64,000 nt of DNA from Cricetomys ansorgei. Its lineage: Eukaryota > Chordata > Mammalia > Rodentia > Nesomyidae. How positions within the stretch are numbered: position 1 is the first letter of the stretch; the number at the start of each line of letters is the position of its first letter. The notes beneath the pieces are model-generated. The model searched no databases, had not been told where the DNA came from, and was given only the letters and a program-made list of their open reading frames with translations. Of the stretch, positions 12,071-25,037 are shown in pieces. The position numbers and the translations under genes are program-made. Location of the stretch: NCBI GenBank assembly GCA_026225945.1, contig JAMJFZ010002307.1, positions 8,991,501-9,055,500 of the forward strand. Direction: 5' to 3'.

Positions 12071-13029
12071 CAGATGACACTCAATAGTTGAGAGTTCTCT
12101 CTGTCCTCTTTGGGCTTCATTTTCCTGATGAAAGAGTACATGTGCAATCAGCCACCAACTTTTAAAGTTAATCCCTACAGCAAGAAGCAGGATTGCTGTT
12201 TGTGCTGGAAATTGCAGAGTCCTCATCCCCCCTATGTAGCTGTGCTTTAATTAAGTAATTAAGGCAAGACCTCAATTACATTTGAATACTTGTCTTGATC
12301 CTTTAAACACTTGCTTTAGTGCTTTGTCAAACCAACATCTTTGAGGTTTGAGTCCTTGGATTGAAAGTGCTCTTTCTCAGATATTAAATCTGATCCATAT
12401 TGTGAAGATTTTATGGCCCATTTCCGCAAATTCTCTGAGTTTAGTCTAAATAGTCTTAAATACCTAGATCTTTACTTTCCTACTATAAATTTCAGAGGTC
12501 GGTTCACCTGCTTAGCTGTTAAGAATTCTCTGCTTGTGTTGCTGAGCAGACTTTTAAACTCAGAAGTAATATGGCTACCACAGAGAGTCAGATGGGAAAG
12601 GAACACCCAGATTCTCTCATTCACTCCACTAGTCCCTATCAGCAGGACCTTGGGCAAAGAGCTTGTTCAGTTCCCTGGTTGGAGAGGGTAGCACCACTTC
12701 ACATCCATACCTGCATAATTCCAGCAGAGTCCATAGAATCCCCAGAGGCAGCAGTGTACACAGAACAAAGAAAGAACCACAAAAAGTTTATTGAGTCGAA
12801 TAATTTCCTGGTCAACTAAACAACCAATTAATTTGGGAGTTATAGGCTAAGCGACTTGGTTCATTTTCAGCCTGCTACCTTGTGGTACTATGTGTATATT
12901 TGTATGTTTTTGTATGTGTATGTGGTGTGGTGGGAGTGTCTGCCCATGTACATGTGGATTCGACTGGGGATCAATGTCAATGTCTTCCTCAGTGCCTATG
13001 TTATTTTTCAAAATCTATTAAATTTCATT
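12071..13029. other. Intergenic, no recognised feature
   Basis: Open frames near 12413-12819 overlap each other in different phases and have no recognisable product. Confidence 0.45.
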
Positions 13030-13185
13030 TATGGTGTGTGTGCCACCATGTACTTACCCACAGTGCACACAGAGGTCAGAGGACAAGTTTCAAGAGACAG
13101 TTCATTCCACTCTGTGGGTGCTGGTGATGAAAATGAGGTCACTTGCTTGGAAACAAATCCCTTTACGAGCTGAGCCACTGTGCTC
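13030..13185 (-). mobile_element. B2/B4-type SINE, minus strand
   Basis: Inverted body GAGGTCAGAGGACAAGTTTC and GTGGGTGCTGGTGATGAAAA, ending in an inverted head CCTTTACGAGCTGAGCCACTG. Confidence 0.65.
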
Positions 13186-13189
13186 ACTC

Positions 13190-13420
13190 ATTTCCACTTT
13201 ATTTTTGGAGACAGGGTCTCTCATGAAACCTGGAGCTCATTAATTCAGCTGATTTGGCTTGCCAGTGAGCTCTAGCTATCTGCCTGTCTCCACCTCCCCA
13301 GAGAAGAGATTATAGGAGATTTCTTCCATACCTGGCTTTTTACACTAGTGTTGGGATTCAAACTCAGGTCCTCATGCTTGATAACAGGCACTTTACCAAC
13401 TGAGCCATCTCCCCAGCCCC
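13190..13420 (-). mobile_element. SINE B4, minus strand
   Basis: GGAGACAGGGTCTCTCATGAA, CTGGAGCTCATTAATTCAGC, then the head CACTTTACCAACTGAGCCATCTCCCCAGCCCC. Full-length and adjacent to another inverted SINE. Confidence 0.75.
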
Positions 13421-14514
13421 TCAGTTTTGACTTCATGACCAGGGAATCTACAACTATGAAGTTCTTTTCTTCTTCATAGTCTCCTCTTACACATTGTTCC
13501 CAGATCAATGTGTAAATCATCTAATGAAAGCAGTAGCTCCTATCGGCCCTATGTTATACACTATGTTCTATATCTAGAAATTTAATCAACAATACATCCA
13601 AACTATTGTGACAAGAAGGGATTCCATCTGTACTAAACAGGATCAGAGGATTTTTGTCATCACTCCACAATCAGCATGCTATAGCAATGTTGTAAGCAGT
13701 GCTTACATTTCAAGCAGTGTTATAAGTCATCTGGAGATGTTGGCTCAGTTGTGTCCAGCTTGACCCCTGAGGGTCACGGGTATCCAGAAAGGTAAGAATG
13801 TGGCTCAACACTGATTGTAAAATCACTTAAAACTTAATGAAATTTTCTGTGCTTTTTCTTTTGTGACTCAATTCTGAGGTGTGCACTTTCTCAGAAGTAA
13901 CAGCATCGTGTTTCATTGCAACAGTTTGGACAGGTCCAAATGTAAAGGAAAGGATGGGATGCGTGTAGGCTACATGTAAATTCGCATCTTCGGAGTTGGG
14001 TATCTAATTCCCTGCAGACGCCAAGGAGTATCCATGTATGCAGACACTCCTGGAAATGACTGCTAATCATGCAATGTTCTTTGTGATTAAAACCTATGTA
14101 CCAGGAATTAATTCCAAGGTCATTCTAGAATATGGCTACAAATATTTATTTTAAAATACAAACTTTTGTCTGTAAGCTTTCCACAACTATTGTGCTTATT
14201 TACTGTAAGAGTAAATAAACAGCCAGTCTGCCCACTGAGAATTTTACTTCTCTTTACTTTTGTGGTCAAATAAATTTTGTACAGGCCGCGTAAATCTGGT
14301 AAGGAAGTCACAGGATGTGTTCACATCTGTGTCGTCAGAATGCATCCCTCCTCACTGTGGAAATTACACCGCCATTTTAGTTAATTATTATATAAAACTT
14401 ATGTATAGTTTATAAACAATATAAGTTCCAAACTTCAGAGCAAAGTTCCTGTCCTTCTGTTCAAACCAGAAAGATGGCAAGAAATTAAAGAAGAGTACAA
14501 TAAGACATCTAAAA
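13421..14514. other. Intergenic, no recognised feature
   Basis: No gene or classified repeat seen. Confidence 0.45.
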
Positions 14515-14612
14515 ACATGGGTGGCTAAGGCAGAGGGGACTGCCATGGGTTCAAGGCCAGCCTGGACTATATAATGAGTTAAAGAACAGCCTAGAAACTT
14601 TATCTCAAAAAG
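14515..14612 (+). mobile_element. SINE B1, 5'-truncated
   Basis: GGGTTCAAGGCCAGCCTGGACTATATAATGAG and TTATCTCAAAAAG are the central and 3' B1 blocks. Confidence 0.7.
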
Positions 14613-15386
14613 TAAGGGGGGGGAAACATCTAAAATCTTAATGTTGTATAAGTATAGAAAATGAATTTAACAGCTATGAAATGCAAATTTTCTTGGTACC
14701 ATTCCAGCTGTCGGTGATCATTAAACATATTTCAAAATAACTATCTTGAGGTCAAGCAAAAATATCAGGTGGTACAGAGGAAAACATGATTCCTCCATAT
14801 GGGGTCAATAATTTAAATAGAATAAATGGCTCATCAACCTAATCACTTGAATTTCTTACTTGTGGACTACACATTTGTTAGCTAGAAAATCATGATTCTG
14901 TATATATAAAGGGTAATGGCTAAATGGTCATCTATGACAAGTCACAGTATGGAGGGCATACAAGCTTAGAGGGCCCCGTCTGCCTTCTTAGTTCCCAGTT
15001 TACTTCTCTTGGTCGAACCAGGAGCCCTTCATCTCCTGAAGATACAATTCCCACACTCATCCAAGCATTCTTTTTTATCACTGAGGTAAGGAAAAATTCA
15101 AAAAAAAAAATCCCACAGCTAGCTCACAGAGAATTTGAAACCTAGAAAAAAGGAAAAGAAATGTTATAATAAATGATACAAAAGACAGTAAAAATGTAAC
15201 TTTTGAATTGTAGTTGGCAGTTTACATAGAATCCTCACCATTTAACTTAATAAAAATATTGTCTTACTGTAGAGTTCCGTATAGTACTCTTTATTGATGG
15301 AGGAGTTTGAGAGAAGGAAAAAAGTCAATATTAACAGTGCAGTTTTGAAATCTCATTCAAGGCAGGTTTCTTATTTCTGCTTTGTA
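14613..15386. other. Intergenic, no recognised feature
   Basis: AT-rich sequence without a supported feature. Confidence 0.45.
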
Positions 15387-15567
15387 GTGCTAAGGATCAA
15401 ACAGGGTCATGTACATCGTGGGCAGGCAGAAAAGTCACTCCTCTCCAGCTACTGGCTTCCTGAGTCAGGATCTCAATATGCAACCTTGGCTGGTCTTGAA
15501 CTTGAGATCCTCCTGTCTCTTCCTCCAGAATACTGGGATTGCAAATTTGCACGACTGTGCCCGGCCT
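15387..15567 (-). mobile_element. B1 SINE with ID-like fragment, minus strand
   Basis: Inverted B1 blocks lie at 15462-15567: GCTGGTCTTGAACTTGAGATC, ATACTGGGATTGCAAATTTG, GTGCCCGGCC. To the left is an ID-like piece, CTAAGGATCAAACAGGGTCATGTACATCG. Confidence 0.6.
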
Positions 15568-16078
15568 CAGAATAGCTTTGTAAGCCAGCCCTTGAAAATG
15601 ACAAGCAGAGAGTGCTGAGTTCTACCGCCTGATTCCTCTGACATGAACATGGTGAAAACATCTTTTAAAACGTCTATTTAGATGCATTTATTTAGCCAGG
15701 CAGTGTCTTCAGCTAGGTTTCTGTTTTGATCACCCATATGGCTATTGATTATAAATGCCCATTTTGAAATAAGAAATGAGGGTGTGTATGAGAGACAGAG
15801 TATATGATTAGTGAGGGCTTGTGAAAGTGTGTGTATGTTTATGTATGAATGAGTAATGTAAGTGTGTCTGTGGGTTTATTGAGCATTATAGTATGCATAT
15901 ATGGATATATCATAAGAATTCATTTGGAGACTTCTAGATAAACAGAAATAACTCCTCCAGCCTACAGAAGTAATATCTCCAAATGATGAGGAATTTATAT
16001 TTTTACAAGCCCCGAGTAACTCCAGTGCCTGGGCAATATTTAAGGTTAATGTAAATATATTTACTATTTGTCAAGAAT

Positions 16079-16192
16079 GGCTGGGCATTGTGGGGCACAC
16101 ATGTAATCCCTGGGATGGCAGAAGCAGGATGGTTATGATAAATTACAGGCTAGCCAAGATTACATAGTGAGATCCTGTCTGGAAAAAAATGC
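16079..16192 (+). mobile_element. SINE B1
   Basis: GGCTGGGCATTGTGGGGCACACATGTAATCCC at the start and GTGAGATCCTGTCTGG at the end. Confidence 0.75.
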
Positions 16193-17740
16193 TTAAAACT
16201 GTTCACAACATAAAAATCTGAGCAACAGTACCCCTGGCCTGTTTGCTCATCTGTGTGCTCTCCATGATTTCTTCTCTGCCAGCTTCCTAGGTTCGCTGGC
16301 CCTAGCCTGCTCATGGTCCTTCAGGATACCTGTGATGAAGGAAAATTCCAGAACATATCTGTCAATGATTACTACTGTCAGCGAGGGCCTTGGGAATGTA
16401 CCTTCAGTTCCAAGAAGGAGGATACAGATATAAGAATACAAGACATAGAGATAAGAGCTGCCTCTACTTCAGAATGAATATTTCATTACTTTAACAAAAT
16501 GATATATAAAGGAGTTGTAAAATCATGTTATTTTAAAATAAAGGATTGGAACACCTTCATCTGATTTTACTCTAACTCAAGCATTAGCAGATGCCTCAGA
16601 TAAGCTTCAACTGGCTCAAAGTTCATGTTGAAATCTGTGGCTCAGCCTCCATCTCCTACCCAGCCTCTGACTGAGGCCTTCATACTTTTGGACAATAGCA
16701 TGTTGTCCTATATGAAAAATGACTGTTGTGCTGGTATCTCCTTCTATGCTCCCTCCTGGAAGGAAAAAATGTTCCTAAGACTCATGAAGCTCAGAAAATT
16801 ATAAGGTCCCAAAAGCCCCTTTGCCAGGTCCATAAGCACCAAACAACTACTGTGAGAGAGGAGACTCTAGTGGGGCTGCAGCCTGGGCAGAATGATGAAG
16901 GATGCTGCTTTCATGACCCAGCATCCTTTCTGAGACAAGCTTGTTGATGAAGCTGGTACCTATCAGGCACCCATGCTTCTGTAAGCAACCCCAGTAAACT
17001 CAATGGTTCACCAAGAAAGACTTGGATGGAACTGTTGCTTTAGTTTACCAGTGTCTTGTCCAGGGAGAATAGATAGTTGTTCATGTCTCCTCAGGGAGAG
17101 CTGCACAGTGGTGAGTATGTGAGAATCTCAGGTGCCTTACATATTGAAGTCTATTAAGTCAAAAAGAGACTTGGGAAGGCATAGTAAAAATGATGGCATA
17201 ACACTTACCAGTACAACATCAGAACAACCTGTTGACCATATAGTTTCAAAAGTTTACACTCACTCCAACTGAACAAATTCTATAGAGAGTAAATCTTAAT
17301 ACTGTGTTGATAAAAAAGAAGAATATCATATCTGTATATGTTTTAATAATACATATTAATTTATTTATTTGGCAATTAGTGAGAGCTTTCTATGTGCCAG
17401 GAATTATATGCTAGCAATGCCAAGATTAAGTAACACTATTAATTACCTAGTTTAGGAATTAAAACAAATGTAAACAAATATTGGCAACAATTTATAACAA
17501 GTGTTATCATCCTACGTAGTGTAGTCTACCCAAAATGAAGGAGGAAATGTGTTCAGGGAATAGAGTAAATGGGACATTTGAGGTTCATCTATAAGAATTT
17601 GTATGACATCACTCACTGGACCCTGGGAGGAGTCAAAAGAGTACCACAGTGTGATGTGAGTATGGTCACTGTCCTTTCCACCCAGACACATACTCTGGGG
17701 GATATCTCCCTCATCAAACTGCACACAGCCACTTACACAA
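16193..17740. other. Intergenic, no clearly recognised feature
   Basis: A segment near 16.7-17.1 kb (AATAAAC-like AGTAAACTC and GGTTCACCAAG) is LTR-like but unclassified. Confidence 0.35.
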
Positions 17741-18100
17741 TAGTAACACTCTTCATGGCTGTGTCAAAGCACCTGGAAAAAAAACAGAATTCAAAGAGAA
17801 AAGGTTACATTTGGCTCACAGCTGGAACTCACAGTTTGGGAAGGCATGAAAGTGGGAGCAGCTTGCAGAATATAAGGCTGCTTGCTCACATCTCATAGAC
17901 CAGAAAGTAGAGAGAGATGAATATTAGCTTTTAGTAGCTTTCTCCTTTCTCTTTTGATATACTCTAAGCCCCATGGATGGTACCATACACATCACCCATA
18001 TTCAGTCCTGTCTGGAAAAGTCTTCAGAGTCCTTTACCCAGATATGTGTCTCTTGGGTGATTCTAAATCCCAGCCAAGTTGACAATGAAGATTATCACAG
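17741..18100 (-). mobile_element. ERVL-MaLR-type LTR, minus strand
   Basis: The plus strand shows the inverted plan: CATGGCTGTGTCAAAGCACC, TTACATTTGGCTCACAG, GATGAATATTAGC, AGCTTTCTCCTTTCTC, ending CAGCCAAGTTGACAATGAAGATTATCACA. The same family recurs at 19.7 and 25.7 kb. Confidence 0.6.
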
Positions 18101-18241
18101 TGTGATTCCCAAGAGTCATAAAATGCTTATTAAGGGTGTCAAGATTCAGGTTACGTTCATGATCTTAGTTGGTGGGGTGAATTCAAATCCAAGTCTTCTG
18201 TTTAATGTGATTTTGGCTCATCTATAAAATGAAAGTAAGTC

Positions 18242-18338
18242 AAAGAAAGAAAAGGAAGGAAGAAGAAAGGAAGAAAGGAAGGAAGGAAGAAAAGAAAGAA
18301 AGAAAGAAAGAAAGAAAGGAAGGAAGGAAGAAAGAAAA
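18242..18338. repeat. (GAAA)/(GGAA)n polypurine microsatellite
   Basis: About 97 bases of purine only. Confidence 0.97.
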
Positions 18339-18427
18339 TGGCCAATTTTAATATTATAAATATATGACCTGATAATTAAAGCATTAAAAAAATCACGTGA
18401 CCAAATAATAATAATGGGGAACATTAA

Positions 18428-18620
18428 CTAAGAGTTTTCTATCTGTCAGGCTCTATGTATTTCACATGATTTAATTATCGTTATCCTTATGACATTATAA
18501 GATTGATTTTAGTGTTATACCTATTTGGCATCAAAGTAAATTAGGACTTAGTAGATTTCTGTAGCTTTCCAAAGACTGTAAAGATTTTATGTGAACATGA
18601 AGCACACCTGGTTCCCACAT
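18428..18620 (-). mobile_element. MIR SINE, minus strand
   Basis: Decayed inverted MIR order: TCTGTCAGGCTCTATGTA, CATGATTTAATTATC, TAGCTTTCCAAAG, CCTGGTTCCCA. Confidence 0.5.
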
Positions 18621-18810
18621 ACGCTTTTAATCATTCTACACAGTCTTCATGGATAAAGAGACTAATCTTTTTGAGTCTAGAAACATGTTTAGATCTTACT
18701 GATATACTTGGTTAGCTGTATTTCCCATCACTGTCCCAGCTAAGCTTTTTCTAGATTTGTCCAACACGATATTTACAAATTGTTCTGATCTTGGGTGTCT
18801 CTGTGTATGT

Positions 18811-18843
18811 TTCTATCTCTATCTCTATCTCATCTCTATCTCC
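18811..18843. repeat. (TCTATC)n short tandem repeat
   Basis: About five hexamer units with one deletion. Confidence 0.85.
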
Positions 18844-19224
18844 CAGGAGGTAACAATTCACAGTAACCCCATTGCTAGTCATGAGATTTCATATCCAGCT
18901 CCCACCTCCATGCTGGGATTTGGTCTGGCTTGTGTTTACATAGGTTTGTGATGGCTTCACAACCAATGTGAGCTTGGATGTGCAGCTGTGTTGCTGTATC
19001 CAAAAGACAATGTTTCCTTGTGGTCCCCATCACCTCTGGCTCTTACACTCTTTTTGCCCCCTCTTCCACAGGATCCTTAATCCTTGGGAGGAGGGAGTGT
19101 GGGATATTTGATCCATTTAGAGAAGTCTTTTATTCTTGGAAACTTGGTCAGTTGAGATTCTCTCTGTGAACCATTGTGTACTACAAGAAAAGTATTGTCA
19201 TTTTGATACTTTTATCTTCTCAGT

Positions 19225-19277
19225 TTTCTTATATAAATATTTAAGTCTGTACGTTTCTTATATAAATATTTAAGTCT
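19225..19277. repeat. Exact 24-base direct duplication, 29-base period
   Basis: The word running TTTCTTATATAA to TTAAGTCT occurs at 19225-19248 and again, identically, at 19254-19277. Confidence 0.95.
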
Positions 19278-19699
19278 AAAAGTACAGCTCTAGTTGATAC
19301 TACAAGCTCCAGAGTTTAGGATCCTCGTTGTAATTCAATTAAAATGTTTAAAACCCTTTTTTCAATGTCTTTTTTAGCCCACAGATAACATAGAAGCGTG
19401 TTCACTATTGCTGCTGAGAACTCTTTTGATGAACTTTAAAATACAGTGTAATGGCCTTTTTCTTTTAGCATCTGAGTCTCCTCATTTCCATTCAGGCTCT
19501 TATGATGGTGCTATGCTATCCTAAATGCTTCTTCTGCACAGTTGCTCACTGACACTATGTTCCTAGTCTTGTAATTTTGGCCATCTCTCTGATTTTTTAT
19601 GAAAATCTGTATTAGTTTGGATATTCTAAAAGTCTTATATTTGCTCCTTAGTATTTGTCATCATTTGTATCAGATACTAGAACTCTTTTCTTTTTCTTG

Positions 19700-19888
19700 C
19701 CCCTTTTTATAACTTCTGAATCTTCCCTTCCCTCTTTATTCAGTCTGGGACCATAGCCCATGAAATGGTGCCACCCATATTTAGGGGTAGTCTTTTTCCT
19801 AAGTTAATAATCTCTGGAAATTCCCTCACAAACACATGCAATGGTATGTCTCCAAATCCTGTCAAGTTGACACGGAAGATTGACCATC
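19700..19888 (-). mobile_element. ERVL-MaLR-type LTR fragment, minus strand
   Basis: The same plan as the 17.7-kb element: TTTATTCAGTCTGGGACCATAGCCCATG, CCATATTTAGGG, GGAAATTCCCTCACA, CCTGTCAAGTTGACAC. It is truncated on its 3' (left) side. Confidence 0.6.
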
Positions 19889-20144
19889 CTCCTTCCTCAA
19901 CCTATGGTGAGATACAATTATAACATTATTTTACCCATACATCATAATTTCTTATGTGGATTGTTTTAAATTTATACATTAAAAGACATTATCAATAAAG
20001 TATAGACTAATCCACAGATCAAAAGAAAATACTTACAAATCACCTATCTTATTAATACTCAAAACATGTAGATAGTTAAATCCCAATTATCAAAACAGAT
20101 TTGGTGTTAAGGTAGTGCTTGTGGGAACATATAAATACACACAT

Positions 20145-21025
20145 GTGTGTGTGTTTTTCAGTGCATCTTGATAATATTCATCCCTCACTACCCCATTCCT
20201 ACCCACCCACCCCCGACTAAATTCTCTTCTTCCCCTAGATAGCTTTCATTGTGCTGGAAAATCTTATGCAAGCTTCTAGGGTTGGGGGTTAAGGACATCA
20301 ATGGCCTTATCCAATGCTAGACTCTGTACACTCTACTACCAACCTGCCAGGCAGGATATACCCAGTGGTACAATAGCGGCATGATTATTTATCTGAGTAA
20401 CCAACCACTCTCTTGATTAGATTTGAGGCCTGCTCCACAAGAGGTAATTCATCCCTAGTATTGTAAAAATGGTCAAAATTCATTACCATGGAAGTTATAG
20501 GCCTTAGACGAGGTTTGCTTAACTGTCATATTGTCAAAGTACCTTATCAATGTTTTTGTTTAAACCCTTAGATTTGTGTTGCTCCCAACCTTGGTCAGAG
20601 AAGCTTCTTATTGCTGTGAGTAGTAGCGAATGTAGACAAATCACTGTTCATAGATGGGACATTGATATCAAACCCCTCCTCATAAGTCTCAGAGAATATC
20701 ATGGAAGAGGGATTGAAAACACTGAAAGAGGAGGAGGATAAGGGCTGTTGATGCTGAGCTCTGGACCCAATATGGCTCTTGTACTTGTACTCACAGTCCT
20801 TGTGCTTACCTATATAAGATCTGTTCAAGATCACTCCAGCAGAGGGGCTTCCAAGCCACACACTAGCTGAGGAGCTATAGGCAATTGATGGCACCTTGGG
20901 AAGTGAGAGTCATTTTTCTTTGGGATTATGGCCACTGCTGTGTTCCCCATGCCACAGTGAATGATCCCTAAGCCTATTCACTATGGATAACACTAGTTGT
21001 ACTCAATGGGTTAAACAATAAGTAA
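20145..21025 (+). mobile_element. L1 (Lx-type) 3' UTR fragment
   Basis: Ordered blocks of the rodent L1 3' untranslated region: a C-rich CCACCCACCCCCG stretch, GAGTAACCAACCACTCTCTTGATTAG, CATGGAAGAGGGATTGAAAACACTG, GATGCTGAGCTCTGGACCCAATATGG, GCCACTGCTGTGTTCCCCATGC, CTCAATGGGTTAAAC. No ORF2 coding sequence is retained. Confidence 0.55.
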
Positions 21026-21184
21026 ATAATGTCAGCTCTTTTTTTGAAGTTTAAATCATCTTAGCATCATTTCAAAATAATACTTTGCCCTTGTCTACAG
21101 CCAGATCACCTTGGCTGCAATTGATCTCAAACTTATCATTTAATTTTTGAATCAACTAGCTGTTAGTACTTTGTTTTACATAGT

Positions 21185-21538
21185 GGGTCTGTGCAAGTTC
21201 ATGCATGTGTGGGGGTAATGTGTGTATGCAGGTATATGTATATGTGTGTATATGCATGTATTTAGCGGGAGGACAAGCTCACACTTCATTCCTTCTGGAC
21301 CACCCACCATTTCTTGGTATAGGATTTCTCCCTGGCTTGGCAATGGCCAATTAGGACTTTCTACATCCCCATCCCATGCCTCAGGGATTATAAGCATGTG
21401 CTACCACAACCCATTTTTGTTTGTTTGTTTGCATTTTTTTTTGTTTTTTTGTTTTTTTTCCAAGTGGATTCTAGGATTGAGCGCAGGCCCCCAACTTGTA
21501 AGGCAATCACTTTATTCACTGAGCTGTCTCCTCAGTCA
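21185..21538 (-). mobile_element. SINE B4, minus strand
   Basis: Inverted B1-like part ATTATAAGCATGTGCTACCACAACCC, a T-rich insertion (21410-21460), then the inverted head GCAATCACTTTATTCACTGAGCTGTCTCCTCAGTC. Confidence 0.6.
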
Positions 21539-21737
21539 CTGGACATCCGTATTTTATACTATATGCTTTTAATTTAAACACATGAAGTCTCTTTAGATAG
21601 AAGTTTTCTTCCTGGTTGTTATCTGTAATGTATATTTTTTTAAGCAGTTCACAAAGAAATGTGTGACCATTTGTTTCCATGAATTTATTTTTATGGACTA
21701 TTTAAGAGTTGGTGTTAAGCTGGTGTTCGTGTGGGAA

Positions 21738-21740
<3 letters not shown>

Positions 21741-21786
<46 letters not shown>
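21741..21786. repeat. (AT)23 microsatellite
   Basis: An uninterrupted AT run, followed by further AT-rich sequence to 21865. Confidence 0.97.
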
Positions 21787-21789
<3 letters not shown>

Positions 21790-22889
21790 TTCCTGTATCA
21801 TATATCTTATAAGGGATCTAAAAATATGTGGATTATATATTTATATATCATATACATATATACCCTGTAAGGAATCTCTATCTATGAAAAGAAATAATTT
21901 CTACTTAACCAGCCATACCTATAAGAGATGGCTCTCACAATGCTGTCCCTACCAGAGCAAGGAAGCTGAGAGGAGGTCCACTTCACCAATGACTAGCCTG
22001 AAAAGTAATAGATAGAACACTCTATAACACTCTGGAATCTGGACTTCAAGAGTTTTGAGATTAATAAGCAAACATACTTATAATCTTGATTTAAGATAAC
22101 CCAGAGAATTCGGGGGGAGGTGGGGGGGGGCACATAGTTGTTTTGTTTTTGTTTTTTTCTTCTGACAAATTCTCTGGATTAGAAAATTTCTCAAGTACAC
22201 AAAGGACACCTAGCCACCACTCACAACATTGTTTTTTAGGGAAACTGTGTACTTGCAGTGCAGATCACTGACTTAATAAGTCATTATTGGGGCATAAATT
22301 GTTGATGCAGTGAATAAGCAAAGTATTTCTTTCCAGTTTGCAAAGCTACAAAACTCTCTTCTACTAATTCTACAATTAGAGCTGCTTGCCGGGTAAGCTG
22401 TCTCACCATCTATCACCTAGGTGTCACGATGGCTAATTATTAAAATGCTTCCAACAGCATGGTATTTACAATCCCTGGGCCACCTCTATCTCTCCAAACA
22501 CGCAAAATGGCATTTAAAAGATTCACTTACTCGCCCCTAGAAGACCCAGAAACTGCAAAAATTCTCATTTCTCCACTGCTGTTACTTCCCATGGTTGCTT
22601 CTTGTTTTCTATTAAAAGTAGCTTTGCTCAAAGAAGCAGTGCGGTCACTCAGAAGGAGGACCCAGGCTGGCCCAGAACAGGAGAGGCAGCGCACAGACCT
22701 GCGCAGTGCACTGCTCTCGATCTGAGTTTTCTAAACTGTCCTGAGCTTCTTCTGGTCCCTCACAGTCACTGATTTTCCTTCAAAGACGTCAAATCAGCAT
22801 AGCCAGTGCCACTCAAAGTGTGATTCTCTGTCAGTCTGTAACAACACAAATAGCAAACTTTCAAGTTGATATTTAATACTTAATTTTGT
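21787..22889. other. Intergenic, no recognised feature
   Basis: Contains a G-run near 22110-22130 and little else. Confidence 0.45.
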
Positions 22890-23218
22890 CAGCTGCCATT
22901 GCCAGAACATTGAAGTTTGAATGTGTGAAGGGCTCCCAACAGGCTCCTATTGACACTTGGCCACCAGATGCTATGACGGTTTTGGAAAGCTGCGGGACCT
23001 TTAAAAGGTGGAACTGCCTTAGATGCCACCGGAAATGGGCTGAGAGGTTTCATAAGCCTGGTCCCACGTTCCATCTCTCTGCTTCATCATGGCAGACACG
23101 GTGTGCTTAGTCACCTCACACTTGCCAGCATGTTTTATCCAACACGATCTACGGATTCTTCCCAAAATTTCAGCCAAAATAAACTCTTACTCCCTTAAGA
23201 TGTTTCCTGTCTGGTCAG
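22890..23218 (+). mobile_element. MLT1-like ERVL-MaLR LTR
   Basis: MaLR order: GAAGTTTGAATGTGTGAAGGGC, ACCTTTAAAAGGTGGAACTGC, TCTCTGCTTCATCATGGC and CAGCCAAAATAAACTCTTACTCCC, which has the polyadenylation signal near the 3' end. Confidence 0.6.
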
Positions 23219-23424
23219 CGAAAAGAAAAGTAAGCGATGCATGAATCTAAGAGCAGAATTAGTGGGCAGGATTAATGAATAAGGAAACCTGATTAGGGAC
23301 TGGGTAATCAGAGTCTTTGCTGAGCCCCATGTGGAAGAAACTCTGGTTATGAACAGTCAAACCATTTATTGACCTGCAAGAACGCAGAGGCACAAAAAAA
23401 ATTTTTTTAAAGAGCAGATCTAAA

Positions 23425-23686
23425 AGTCTGGGACAATAATTCAGTAAAATGCTTGTACTACACACGCAAGAACCTGAGTCCAATGCCCAGCAGTCACATA
23501 AAAAAGCCTTGTGAGGTTGTGCGCTACTGTAATCTAGAGCTGAGAGGTGAAAACATACAGGTCCCTAGCCTAATCAGTGAGCCTGTGATCCCAGTGAGAC
23601 TGTCTACAAATCAAAGTCCATGGCTCTTGGGGAACAATATCAGAGGCTAACCTCTGGCCTCCATGCTCTCAGCATCTAACACACAC

Positions 23687-23725
<39 letters not shown>

Positions 23726-23735
23726 CTATACATAT
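23425..23735 (+). mobile_element. SINE B4 with (CA)n tail
   Basis: ID-like head (CAGTAAAATGCTTGTACTACAC), B1-like GTGAGGTTGTGCGCTACTGTAATC, GGCTAACCTCTGGCCTCCATGC, then (CA)n at 23688-23723. Confidence 0.7.
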
Positions 23736-24849
23736 CCTGACATATACAAACACAAAACTAGTTATCCGTGCTACAGGTTTGAGAAGCTTTGGCCTCGGCT
23801 ATTGAGAGTGAGCTGGGAAAGTTTAGTGGGTGAAAGTTGAAAAGATTTCCTGAACTCTGTAGAGAATGCCCTGATTTCTGCATCATATTCCCTTGTCCTT
23901 TACGTATGAGGGCTTCGTGATGGTGGTGGGTCACAGCTTGGATAACATCCCAGTGTAAATTCCAGTGTAAACTGCTTCCTCGGAGCCTGCAGAGCACTTT
24001 CTTTTATCCAGCAGAGCAGAAATAGCTTGCCCTGTGTACAGCACTGATGTCCAAAAGAAAAGCCACAGAGGGACATCTAGTGGCAATGGGAAGTCACCAA
24101 TCTGCTCCAAAAGAGTTCAGGAATTTCCACACTGCTCACTGCCCAAGTGCTTTAGATTCATTTCCAGAACTTTGCCACATACCCTAGAACATTAGTCACT
24201 GTATTTGAAGACAAGCAAGCACCAGAGAAAAACAGAGCCATGTCCCTGGCCAAAGAAGCCTTCTTTCCAAAGCCACTGTATAGCCAAACTAGGCAGAAAG
24301 TAAAGGCAGGGAGCAGAACTTCCCAGTAATGGGTTCTGAGGAAAGGGTTCATGTAGCAAACCCTCACTGTACACACAACTACTCTTATACTCTCTTCCTG
24401 GTAAGCTCCATACAGACCTGACACTGTGAGCTCCAAAGCTCCAAAGTGTACTGCACATTTTAAAGAGTAACCCTCCACAATTCCTGATCCATCAATCAGC
24501 ATCTCCAGGACTCATCCTAAGAACTACTGGTAAGTTCTGCAGCAGTAATCAAGGCCAAAGGAGAGCAGTCACCCTGAGTGTAGACAGGCTTCTCCTGGAT
24601 TGTGCTGGTGGGGACAGAAGCTGCTACAGATCCAGTCACAACAGCCTGAACGTGACTCTTTCACAGGAAGACAGGTGGAAAATAAGTTAGATCTAAATTA
24701 ATTATAAAAAAAAAAAGTCATGCTAGATTTTTATTTAAGAATAGTAGTAGAAGTCTCTAACTGACGGCTTTATCATCTACATTCATCATAAGGTCAAACA
24801 TTACATACTACAATTCAGATTTCCAAAGGGAGATTTTTTCTAACATTGA
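23736..24849. other. Intergenic, no recognised feature
   Basis: No gene or classified repeat seen. Confidence 0.45.
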
Positions 24850-25037
24850 TTGTGTGTGTATGTGGGGGGGGGGGAGAGTGTGCGCGCGTGTGGGCTCCAC
24901 AGGACCTATGTACAGGTCAGAGAAAAGCCTATACGAATCAGGTCTCCCCTTCCCACCACGTGGGTCCCAGGAATCAAACGTGGGTTATCAGTCTTCATTG
25001 AAAGCACCTTTACCTGCTGAGCCACTTTGCCAGCCCC
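24850..25037 (-). mobile_element. B2/B4-type SINE, minus strand
   Basis: Inverted head CACCTTTACCTGCTGAGCCACTTTGCCAGCCCC, body CCACCACGTGGGTCCCAGGAATCAAACG, and a TG/G-run tail at the left edge. Confidence 0.7.
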
